64,000 nucleotides of DNA from Ferranicluibacter quercicola (GTDB taxonomy: Bacteria > Pseudomonadota > Alphaproteobacteria > Rhizobiales > Rhizobiaceae). Of this stretch, positions 57,508 through 64,000 are shown piece by piece. The stretch is taken from the NCBI RefSeq assembly GCF_021168455.1, contig NZ_JAJOZR010000001.1, positions 496,001 to 560,000 of the forward strand. The letters run 5' to 3'. Within the stretch, counting starts at the first letter, position 1. Every line of letters starts with the position of its first letter. Made by a program: the position numbers and the translations under genes. Under the pieces are notes generated by a model. It was not told the DNA's origin. It was given only the letters and a program-made list of their open reading frames with translations, and did not search any database.

Positions 57508-58437
57508 TCAGGGATGGTTGGCGATAAACTCGGCAACATTGTCCTTGGTGGTGAGCGTCGCATCGAGCAGCTGCACCGGCGGCACTTTTTCGCCGGCCAC
57601 GATCTTCACCGCGTTCTCGACGGCTTCGCGGCCCATCTTCTGGGTCTGCTGCGTGGCCGTGACGTTGAACACGCCCTTGCCGAGCGCTTCGAGGGCTGCC
57701 GTGTCGCCGTCGAAGCCGCCGACGACGACCTTCTGCGAGGGGTTGGCAACCTTGATCGCCTGCGCTGCGCCAAGCGCAAGGCCGTCCGCCTGGGCAAAGA
57801 CGATCGAGATGTTCGGATTGGCCTGCAGCATGTTCTGCATGATCTGGAAGCCCTCGTCCTGGGCCCACATGTTGGAATACTGCTCGGCGACGATCTTGAC
57901 TTCCGGATAGGCCTTCAGCGCTTCGGCGCAGCCCTTGGAGCGATCGACTTCCGGCGTCGTGCCCTTCTGGCCGTGGATGATGACCATGTCGCCCTTGCCG
58001 CCGGCTTCCTTGAGGATGTAGTCGCAAACACCCTTGGCCGAAGAGACGGAGTCGGTTGCCAGGAAGGTATCGCCCGGCGCGCCTTCGGCATTGCGGTCGA
58101 CGTTGATGACCGGCACGCCGGCAGCCTTGGCAAGCTTGACCGGAACGGTGGCGGCGGCCGCACCTGCGGGAATGTAGATGAGCGCGTCGATGTTCTGCGT
58201 CAGCAGGTCCTGGATCTGGTTGATCTGGGTCGGGCCATCGCCCTTGGCATCCACCGTCACGACCTCGATGCCGCGCTTCTTGGCTTCGGCTTCGACGGAC
58301 TGCTTGATCTGGTTGAAGAAGTTCGCCTGCAGATTGGCGACGGCGAGGCCGATCTTCTTGACCTCTGCGGCGTTGGCCGAGCCGAGCGTCAGGCCGAGAA
58401 TGGCCGCCGATGTCAGAAGGGTGCGTACGAATGTCAT
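57508..58437 (-). CDS. Rbs-type ABC transporter sugar-binding protein
   Basis: A 309-residue periplasmic receptor from the ATG at 58437 (MTFVRTLLTSAAIL), with GGAGG upstream. A longer in-frame reading (to 58584) places coding sequence before the signal peptide and is rejected. The signal ends near LGSANAAE. The mature protein, with LAVANLQANFFNQIKQSVEA, LLTQNIDALIYIPAGAAAA, PVINVDRNAEGAPGD and GGFDGDTAALEALGKG, is a ribose/xylose/polyol-type receptor. The ribose-family core residues Asn and Asp-Arg are present. The operon neighbours suggest a polyol or ketose ligand. Confidence 0.93.
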   Translation of the reverse strand: MTFVRTLLTSAAILGLTLGSANAAEVKKIGLAVANLQANFFNQIKQSVEAEAKKRGIEVVTVDAKGDGPTQINQIQDLLTQNIDALIYIPAGAAAATVPVKLAKAAGVPVINVDRNAEGAPGDTFLATDSVSSAKGVCDYILKEAGGKGDMVIIHGQKGTTPEVDRSKGCAEALKAYPEVKIVAEQYSNMWAQDEGFQIMQNMLQANPNISIVFAQADGLALGAAQAIKVANPSQKVVVGGFDGDTAALEALGKGVFNVTATQQTQKMGREAVENAVKIVAGEKVPPVQLLDATLTTKDNVAEFIANHP

Positions 58438-58552
58438 GGTCGTTCCTCCGTTGTTGATAGAACCCGGGGGGCAATCCTCCTCCCCTGGGGCATATGCTCC
58501 GCTCCAAACCTCTCGGAGGGGAATTCTGTGGCCTGTGCGCCGGGCAAGGCGG

Positions 58553-59536
58553 CTAGGCGCGCCGCCGGCGCATGGTTTCGGCACCCACCGCGAGCACGAT
58601 GACGACGCCGATGATGACCTGCTGCAGGAAGGGCGAGACGTTGAGCAGGTTGAGACCGTTGCGCAGGACGCCGATGATGAGGACGCCGATCAGCGTGCCG
58701 CCGATGCCGCCGGCGCCGCCCGAAAGCGAGGTACCGCCGATGACGACCGCGGCGATCGTGTCGAGCTCGTAGCCGAAGCCGCTGGAGGGCTGGACCGAGT
58801 CGAGCCGGGCGGCCAGAACGATGCCGGCAAGGCCCGCCAGCACCGCGCTCACCACATAGACCGTGATCGTGACCAGCTGGACATTGATGCCGGCCAGGCG
58901 CGCGACCTCCGGGTTGCCGCCGACGGCATAGAGCATGCGGCCTTCGGCGCGATAATGCAGGAACAGCCAGGCGATCAGCACCACGAAGAGCATCAGGAAC
59001 ACGGTGGCCGTGAGAACGCCGAAATGGCGGTCGATCGCGAGCATCATGAACCAGTCGGGGAAGCCGACGATCTGCTGGCCGTCGGTGATCATGTTGGCGA
59101 CGCCGCGGGCGGCCGACATCATCGCGAGCGTAGCAATGAAGGCAGGCACGCGGAAGACGGTCACCAGAAGCCCGACGATGAGTCCGCTGACGGCGGAGGC
59201 AACGAGGGCAACGACGATGGCAAGGCTCAAGGGAAGGCCGGCGATATTGGCCGTCCAGCCCATGACCATCATGGACAGTGCCAGAACAGAGCCGACCGAC
59301 AGATCGATGCCGCCGATGAGGATGACGAAGGTCATACCGACGGCCATGATACCGATGACGGTGATCTGGTCAAGAATGTTGAGGCCGTTGCGCAGCGAGA
59401 AGAAGGCATCCGTGCTGAAGCCGAGGAAAATGCAGAGGGCGAGAAGGCCGACGAGAGGCCCCGTCGCGCCGCTGAGTTTCTTCCGCCACGTGCCGGACGG
59501 CCGAGCCTGTCCGTTGATGTCGAGCGCCACCATCAT
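58553..59536 (-). CDS. Rbs-type ABC transporter permease
   Basis: A 327-residue inner-membrane permease. Two ATGs (59536 and 59533) follow an AGGAGG that is almost adjacent, so a later start is also possible. Conserved elements are FVILIGGIDLSVGSVLALSM, FRVPAFIATLAMMSAARGVA and VGGNPEVARLAGINVQLVTI, the coupling loop. The end AVGAETMRRRRA is a basic tail. It is the first gene of the minus-strand operon, an unusual order (permease, binding protein, ATPase) for this class. It is divergent from the transketolase operon across a 208-bp region with SorC-type half-sites. Confidence 0.93.
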   Translation of the reverse strand: MMVALDINGQARPSGTWRKKLSGATGPLVGLLALCIFLGFSTDAFFSLRNGLNILDQITVIGIMAVGMTFVILIGGIDLSVGSVLALSMMVMGWTANIAGLPLSLAIVVALVASAVSGLIVGLLVTVFRVPAFIATLAMMSAARGVANMITDGQQIVGFPDWFMMLAIDRHFGVLTATVFLMLFVVLIAWLFLHYRAEGRMLYAVGGNPEVARLAGINVQLVTITVYVVSAVLAGLAGIVLAARLDSVQPSSGFGYELDTIAAVVIGGTSLSGGAGGIGGTLIGVLIIGVLRNGLNLLNVSPFLQQVIIGVVIVLAVGAETMRRRRA

Positions 59537-59576
59537 ACCTCCTCGCGAGGGTTACAGGCAAAGCCCGCAACCAAAC

Positions 59577-59592
59577 TAGAATAAATATTCAC
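59577..59592. promoter_or_regulatory. Candidate SorC operator in the divergent region
   Basis: TAGAATAAATATTCAC matches 13 of 16 positions of the perfect repeat GTGAATAAAAATTCAC found just before the SorC gene at 63044. It ends 41 bp upstream of the permease gene. Half-sites with the same core are at 59602-59610 (AAAATTCAC, exact over 9 bases) and 59725-59733 (TTTATTCAC, just before the transketolase start). The clustering suggests cooperative binding by the SorC regulator at both divergent promoters. Confidence 0.65.
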
Positions 59593-59744
59593 TCCTGCCG
59601 GAAAATTCACTATCAAGTGGATGAACAGGTGTCAACCGGATTTGTCGTTGCGCTGCAACATCAGCGCTGCAGGAACGGGGGTTGACTAATCGACCATCTG
59701 TGCAAGAATATCACTACATGCATATTTATTCACGCGAGGAAATG

Positions 59745-60554
59745 ATGGATATTAGAGATCTTGAGCGCGTCGCGCGCCAAATCCGGCTGCGGGACCTGCA
59801 AGCGGTGTTCGAAGCAGGTGCCGGACATATCGGCGGGGAAATGTCGGTGATCGACGTTCTGACCGCGCTGTACTTCCGCGTGCTAAAGGTCTGGCCCGAT
59901 CAGCCGAAGCACCCGGACCGCGATCGTTTCGTCCTGTCCAAGGGACATACGGCCTGTGCCCTCTATGTGACGCTCGCCAAGCGTGGCTTCATCCCGGAAG
60001 ACGAGGTCTCGACCTTCCTCAAGCCCTACTCCCGCCTGAACGGCCATCCGAACTGCAACAAGGTGCCCGGCGTCGAGACCAATACGGGTCCGCTCGGCCA
60101 TGGCCTGCCGGTCGCGGTCGGCATGGCGAAGGCCGCGAAGCTCTCGGGCGCCGCCTACCACACCTATGTCGTTACCGGCGACGGCGAGATGCAGGAAGGC
60201 TCGAACTGGGAGGCCATCATGGCGGCCGCCCATTTCGGTCTCGACAATCTCACGCTCCTCATCGACCACAACCGCTTTCAGCAGGGCGCCTCCATTGCCG
60301 ACACCAACGGGCTTGCGCCTCTCCGCCCGAAGGTCGAGGCCTTCGGCTGGGAGGTCACCGAGATCAACGGCAATGCGATGAGCGAGGTCGTTACGGCCCT
60401 CGAACACCGCGGAACGCGGCCGCACTGCATCGTGGCGCACACCAACAAGGGTCACGGGATCTCGTTCATGCAGGACACCGTCGATTGGCACCACAAGGTT
60501 CCGAACAAGGAACAGTACGAGATCGCCGTAAAAGAACTGTCGGAGGCCCTCTGA
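59745..60554 (+). CDS. Two-subunit transketolase-like enzyme, N-terminal (TPP-binding) subunit
   Basis: A 269-residue protein. GAGGA upstream favours the ATG at 59745 over 59742, while the reading from 59682 runs into the promoter. The TPP motif GDGEMQEGSNWEAIMAAAHF and LIDHNRFQQG is present, with SKGHTACALYVTLAKRGF and GPLGHGLPVAVGMAKAAK typical of transketolase N-subunits. It transfers a two-carbon ketol unit from a ketose phosphate together with the C-terminal subunit. It is followed directly by that gene. Split transketolases occur in apulose-4-phosphate and sulfo-sugar pathways, which makes a non-standard ketose a likely substrate. Confidence 0.93.
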   Translation: MDIRDLERVARQIRLRDLQAVFEAGAGHIGGEMSVIDVLTALYFRVLKVWPDQPKHPDRDRFVLSKGHTACALYVTLAKRGFIPEDEVSTFLKPYSRLNGHPNCNKVPGVETNTGPLGHGLPVAVGMAKAAKLSGAAYHTYVVTGDGEMQEGSNWEAIMAAAHFGLDNLTLLIDHNRFQQGASIADTNGLAPLRPKVEAFGWEVTEINGNAMSEVVTALEHRGTRPHCIVAHTNKGHGISFMQDTVDWHHKVPNKEQYEIAVKELSEAL

Positions 60555-61510
60555 TGAACGCGCACGTCCCATCCCAGAAGCTCCACGACTGCCGCGACGC
60601 CTTCGCCGCCACGCTGGAGCGCCTCGCGGCGGAAGACGAGACGATCGTGGTCGTCTGCAACGACTCCGTCGGCTCCTCAAAGCTCGGCGGCTTCAAGGCG
60701 AAGTTTCCCGAGCGGCTGATCAATGTCGGCATCGCCGAGCAGAACATGATCGGCGTGGCCGCCGGCCTCGCCAATGGCGGGCGCATCCCCTATGTCTGCG
60801 CCGCCGCACCCTTTCTCACGGGCCGCGCCCTGGAGCAGATCAAGGCCGACATCGCCTATTCGAATGCCAATGTGAAGCTCGTCGGCATCTCCTCCGGCAT
60901 GGCCTATGGCGACCTCGGCCCGACGCATCACTCGATCGAGGATTTCGCCTGGACGCGCGTCCTCCCCAATCTCCCCGTCATCGCTCCGTGCGACCATATC
61001 GAAACGGCCGCCGCCGTCGAATGGGCGGCGCAGTATCAGGGTCCCTGCTTCCTGCGCCTGTCGCGCGTCGGCGTTCCCGATCTCCTTCCCGAAGATCACA
61101 TCTTCGAGGTGGGCAAGGCCAATCTGCTGCGGGAAGGCTCCGACGTGACGCTGATTGCCAACGGCACGCTGACGCACCGCATGGTCAAGGCGGCCGAGAT
61201 TCTTGCGGCCCGCGGCATCAGCGCCCGCGTCCTCAACGTTGCGACCGTTCGCCCGATGGACGAAGACGCGATCGTTTCGGCGGCGCGCGAAACGGGCGCG
61301 ATCGTCACGGCCGAGGAGCATTCGACCTTCGGCGGCCTCGGCTCGGCTGTGGCCGAAGTCGTCGTCGATCTCGCCCCGGTGCCGATGAAGCGTCTCGGCG
61401 TGCCCGGCATCTTCGCGCCCACGGGCTCGGCAGAATTCCTGCTGAACGAATTCGGCATGGCGCCGGAGGCGATCGCCGATGCCGCGGAAGCCGTGATCAA
61501 GCGCAAATAA
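60554..61510 (+). CDS. Two-subunit transketolase-like enzyme, C-terminal subunit
   Basis: A 318-residue partner. Its ATG at 60554 overlaps the stop of the N-subunit (TGATG). It holds the pyrimidine-binding and C-terminal domains, with FPERLINVGIAEQNMIGVAA (catalytic Glu), SSGMAYGDLGPTHHSIEDFA and VTAEEHSTFGGLGSAVAE, the usual order. The regulatory C-terminal domain is intact. Together the pair covers a complete transketolase of about 590 residues, shorter than the standard single-chain enzyme of about 660. Confidence 0.93.
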   Translation: MNAHVPSQKLHDCRDAFAATLERLAAEDETIVVVCNDSVGSSKLGGFKAKFPERLINVGIAEQNMIGVAAGLANGGRIPYVCAAAPFLTGRALEQIKADIAYSNANVKLVGISSGMAYGDLGPTHHSIEDFAWTRVLPNLPVIAPCDHIETAAAVEWAAQYQGPCFLRLSRVGVPDLLPEDHIFEVGKANLLREGSDVTLIANGTLTHRMVKAAEILAARGISARVLNVATVRPMDEDAIVSAARETGAIVTAEEHSTFGGLGSAVAEVVVDLAPVPMKRLGVPGIFAPTGSAEFLLNEFGMAPEAIADAAEAVIKRK

Positions 61511-61527
61511 GCGGGGACGACCTTCCG

Positions 61528-61566
61528 GCCGGGGTGCGCCTTCATCGCCGCCCCGGCATTTTCTTA
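61528..61566 (+). repeat. Hairpin followed by a T-rich stretch between transketolase and kinase genes
   Basis: GCCGGGG (61528-61534) and its complement (61551-61557) form a 7-bp stem around a 16-nt loop and are followed by ATTTTCTTA. This may act as a partial terminator or attenuator between the transketolase pair and the kinase gene, which starts 18 bp later with its own strong ribosome site. Confidence 0.5.
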
Positions 61567-61584
61567 AGGGTGAGGAGAAGAAGA

Positions 61585-63051
61585 ATGCAGGCGATACTGG
61601 CGATCGACCAGGGCACCACCAATTCGAAAGCGGTGCTCGTGTCTTTGAAGGGCGAGGTTCTCGCCCGCGGGTCCGCCCCGGTCGGCATCACCTATCCGAA
61701 GCCCGGCTGGGTCGAGCAGGATCCGGCACGGCTCTGGGCCTCGGTCTGCGAGGCGATCGCCGCCTGCCTGAGCGCCGCGCCCGACACCACCGTCGAGGCG
61801 ATCGCCATTTCCAACCAGCGCGAATCCGTGACCGTCTGGGATGCCGAGACCGGCGCGCCGCTGGGGCCCGTCCTCAGCTGGCAATGCCGGCGCACGGCGC
61901 CCGACTGCGAGCGGCTGACGCGCGAAGGGCATCTCGACCGCGTGCAGACGATCACCGGCCTGCCGCTCGACCCGATGTTTCCCGGCGCGAAATTCCGCTG
62001 GCTGCTCGATCGCGTGCCGCAAGGCCGTCGCGTGCGGGCCGGCACCATCGAGAGCTGGCTCATCCACTGCATGACGGGTGGGCGAACACATGCCTGCGAC
62101 GCATCGAATGCCGCGCGCAGCCAGCTCTTCGACCTCAATGCCCAGGTCTGGAGCGCGGAACTCTGCAGCATCTTCGGCGTCGATCCCGGCGTCCTGCCGG
62201 AGGTGCGCGACAGCGCCGCCGATTTCGGCACGACGTCGGGCGTGCCCGGCATTGCCGACGGCACGCCGATTCGCGCGGCGATCGGCGACAGTCATGCCGC
62301 CCTTTTCGGCCATGGCGCGTTCCAGCCGGGCGACGGCAAGGTGACGTTCGGCACGGGATCGTCCATCATGACGACGCTCGCCGACTATATCGCGCCGCGC
62401 AACGGCATCACGACGACGGTCGCCTGGCGGATTGCCGGCCGTCCGACCTTTGCGTTCGAAGGCAATATCCTCGTCTCCGCGGCGAGCCTTCCCTGGATGG
62501 CCGGCATTCTCGGTCTTGCCGACGTCGCGGCCCTCATCGATCTCGCCGCCACCGCCGGGCCGGGCGTCCCCGGCTTCGTGCCGGCCTTCGTCGGCCTCGG
62601 CGCCCCCTATTGGGATTCGAATGCGCGCGCGCTGTTTTCGCAGATCAATTTCAACACCAGTCGGGCGCAGATGGCCCGCGCCGTGACCGATTCCATCGCC
62701 TTTCAGGTGCATGACGTGGTCTCGGCCATGAAGACGCAGAGCGGCGGCGTCATTGGCGCGCTCTACGTCGATGGCGGCCCGAGCCAGAACCGGTTTCTCA
62801 TGCAGTGCGTCGCCGATACGCTTCGCCACACCGTCATCCAGTGCGAGGCGCCCGAGGCCTCGGCACTCGGGGCCGCCTATCTCGCCGGCCTTTCGCTCGG
62901 CATCTTCCCGGATCTTGCCGCCATTTCCGCCCTGCCCCGACAGACGACGCCGATCGCGCCGCTTGCTTATGACGGCGCCGAGCGGCTCAAAACGTGGAAT
63001 GACGCGCTCGCCCGCTCGACGCTCGACCCGGCAACCGCTAAGAGTGAATAA
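61585..63051 (+). CDS. FGGY-family kinase, glycerol kinase-like
   Basis: A 488-residue kinase from the ATG at 61585, with GAGGAGAAG upstream. The phosphate loop is AIDQGTTNSKAVLV, as in glycerol kinase and L-ribulokinase-like members. The middle has SWQCRRTAPDCERL and FGTGSSIMTTL, and the C-terminal loop is YVDGGPSQNRFLMQCVADTL. It phosphorylates a polyol or ketose with ATP. Between a transketolase pair and a SorC regulator, the natural role is phosphorylation of the ketose made by the SDRs of the divergent operon, giving the ketose phosphate that the transketolase splits. Glycerol kinase activity itself is less likely, since no glycerol genes are near. Confidence 0.93.
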   Translation: MQAILAIDQGTTNSKAVLVSLKGEVLARGSAPVGITYPKPGWVEQDPARLWASVCEAIAACLSAAPDTTVEAIAISNQRESVTVWDAETGAPLGPVLSWQCRRTAPDCERLTREGHLDRVQTITGLPLDPMFPGAKFRWLLDRVPQGRRVRAGTIESWLIHCMTGGRTHACDASNAARSQLFDLNAQVWSAELCSIFGVDPGVLPEVRDSAADFGTTSGVPGIADGTPIRAAIGDSHAALFGHGAFQPGDGKVTFGTGSSIMTTLADYIAPRNGITTTVAWRIAGRPTFAFEGNILVSAASLPWMAGILGLADVAALIDLAATAGPGVPGFVPAFVGLGAPYWDSNARALFSQINFNTSRAQMARAVTDSIAFQVHDVVSAMKTQSGGVIGALYVDGGPSQNRFLMQCVADTLRHTVIQCEAPEASALGAAYLAGLSLGIFPDLAAISALPRQTTPIAPLAYDGAERLKTWNDALARSTLDPATAKSE

Positions 63052-63059
63052 AAATTCAC
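63044..63059. promoter_or_regulatory. Perfect SorC operator upstream of the regulator gene
   Basis: GTGAATAAAAATTCAC has perfect 6-bp arms (GTGAAT/ATTCAC) around AAAA. It overlaps the last codons of the kinase gene and ends 13 bp before the SorC start. It is the best copy of the motif that recurs in the divergent region at 59577-59733, and it points to autoregulation of the SorC gene. Confidence 0.8.
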
Positions 63060-63072
63060 GACGGGAACGCCC

Positions 63073-64000
63073 ATGGGACGCCTCAACGAACTCCGCCTGA
63101 TCTCGCGGGTCGCCCAGATGTATCACATCGAGCGGCGTCGGCAGGCGGAGATCGCGGATCACCTGAGGCTGAGTCAGGCGACCGTCTCGCGCATGCTCAA
63201 GCGCGCGGAAACCGAAGGCATCGTCCGCACCAGCGTCATTCCCCCGGTCGGCACCTATGGCGATCTCGAAAGCGCGCTCCGCGAGCGTTTCGACCTGCCG
63301 GAAGCCGTCGTCGTCGAGTGCACGGAGGATCGTGACGGCGCCATCATGGCGCGGATCGGCGAGGCCGCGGCCCATCTTCTCGAAATCACGCTCGCGCCGG
63401 GCGAGACCATCGGCGTCTCCAGCTGGAGCCAGACGATCTTCAAGATGGTCGAGAACATTCACCCGCAGAAGAGTGCGCGCGCGAAATTCGTGGTGCAGAC
63501 GCTGGGCGGCATGGGCGACCCCTCGGTGCAGACCCATGCGACCCAGCTGACGACGCGGCTTGCCGGCCTCACGGGCGCCGAGCCGAAACTGCTGCCGGTG
63601 CAGGGCGTCACCTCCTCGCGCGAGGCAAGGCTCCTGATGATGGCCGACCCCTTCGTGCGCGAGACGGTCGATCTTTTCGGAAGCATCACGCTCGCCATCG
63701 TCGGGATCGGCGCCGTGGAGCCGTCGGAGCTTCTGGCACGCTCGGGCAACATTTTTTCCGCACGGGAACTCGCCGACCTTGCGGAGGCCGGCGCCGTCGG
63801 CGACATCTCGCTGCGCTTCTTCGACAAACACGGACGTCCGGTGAAAACGCCGCTCGACGACCGGGTCATCGGGCTTCCCCTCGAAGACCTTGCCGGCGTC
63901 GACCGCGTGATCGCGCTGGCCGGCGGTGCAAAGAAAACCGCTGCCATTGCCGGAGCCCTGAAGGTCGGCGTCATCGACATTCTCGTCACCGACAAATTCA
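63073..64000 (+). CDS. SorC/DeoR-type sugar-binding transcriptional regulator, C-terminus cut by window edge
   Basis: An open frame of 309 complete codons from the ATG at 63073 runs off the right edge and is probably nearly complete (family length 310-330). The N-terminal HTH is MGRLNELRLISRVAQMYHIE, then RRRQAEIADHLRLSQATVSRML. The sensor domain has TIGVSSWSQTIFKMVENI, FVVQTLGGMGDPSVQTHATQ and VGIGAVEPSELL, ending in ALKVGVIDILVTDKF. It follows the kinase gene by 21 bp, and both promoters of the block carry its likely operator. A phosphoketose made by the kinase is a likely effector. Confidence 0.93.
   Translation, partial: MGRLNELRLISRVAQMYHIERRRQAEIADHLRLSQATVSRMLKRAETEGIVRTSVIPPVGTYGDLESALRERFDLPEAVVVECTEDRDGAIMARIGEAAAHLLEITLAPGETIGVSSWSQTIFKMVENIHPQKSARAKFVVQTLGGMGDPSVQTHATQLTTRLAGLTGAEPKLLPVQGVTSSREARLLMMADPFVRETVDLFGSITLAIVGIGAVEPSELLARSGNIFSARELADLAEAGAVGDISLRFFDKHGRPVKTPLDDRVIGLPLEDLAGVDRVIALAGGAKKTAAIAGALKVGVIDILVTDKF

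Noticed and set aside
61564..63831. 755-codon minus-strand open frame opposite the second FGGY kinase and SorC
   Set aside because: It runs antisense through two clear genes and the intergenic operator, with no recognisable domain.
1..64000. CRISPR arrays, tRNA genes, rRNA and insertion sequences
   Set aside because: I saw no direct-repeat arrays with regular spacers, no cloverleaf-like candidates with a CCA-adjacent end, and no transposase-like ORF with terminal repeats. This is by reading only, and a covariance or repeat search was not run.

Overview
The window is a gene-dense, GC-rich stretch of a chromosome, chromid or megaplasmid from an alphaproteobacterium, most likely Rhizobiales/Rhizobiaceae (Rhizobium, Agrobacterium or Shinella-like). 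This is judged from the strong G/C third-position bias, the unusual number of ABC uptake systems, and families typical of that group (Ugp-type sugar transporters, BMP-type nucleoside transporters, SorC and LacI sugar regulators, many SDR dehydrogenases). I see no rRNA, tRNA, transposase, integrase, phage gene or CRISPR array. Almost everything is catabolic. There are six ABC importers, one MFS permease, six local regulators (LacI, two MarR, GntR, two SorC) and the enzymes that go with them.

Layout: (A) 1-6492: a Ugp/MalK-type sugar importer with a glycoside hydrolase-like gene, cut by the left edge, divergent from a LacI regulator. (B) 6528-14110: a MarR/SDR/FAD-oxidase operon that carries a dipeptide-type importer lacking its own ATPase and a second FAD oxidase. 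(C) 14394-28199: a RutA/RutF-like flavin monooxygenase module. On the minus strand lie the RutA homologue, an amidase-signature enzyme, an isochorismatase-fold amidase and a fused two-domain dipeptide ATPase (probably the missing ATPase of region B). On the plus strand lie an MFS permease, an Rbs-type importer, a tiny AtzG-like protein, a second amidase and the RutF homologue. A GntR regulator sits in the middle, and a shared 13-bp motif recurs upstream of each transcription unit. (D) 28257-39997: a SorC regulator with a perfect inverted-repeat operator, an Rbs-type importer, an acetoin-dehydrogenase-like E1alpha/E1beta/E2 complex, an AhpD-like protein, an FGGY kinase and two SDRs. (E) 40011-48065: a BMP-type nucleoside importer with two nucleoside hydrolases and an L-2-hydroxyglutarate oxidase homologue. 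(F) 48340-52133: two overlapping DUF1185 paralogues converging on an enamidase-like amidohydrolase, a MarR regulator and an isochorismatase-fold amidase. (G) 52491-54170: an epimerase/SDR pair. (H) 54241-64000: an Rbs-type importer with two SDRs, divergent from a two-subunit transketolase, an FGGY kinase and a SorC regulator that runs off the right edge.

How it fits together: each block pairs a transporter with a regulator and a short route that cleaves a nitrogenous or polyol-like compound. Blocks C and F look like two separate ways to open cyclic amides or N-heterocycles, by flavin-dependent oxidative opening plus amidases, or by enamidase plus amidase. Blocks D and H look like sugar or polyol routes in which an SDR makes a ketose, an FGGY kinase phosphorylates it, and a thiamine enzyme cleaves it. 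The most interesting material is block C, a Rut-like system without rutB/C/D/E/G and with its own operator set, followed by blocks H and D. All family assignments are from reading motifs and remembered homologues. No database search was run.
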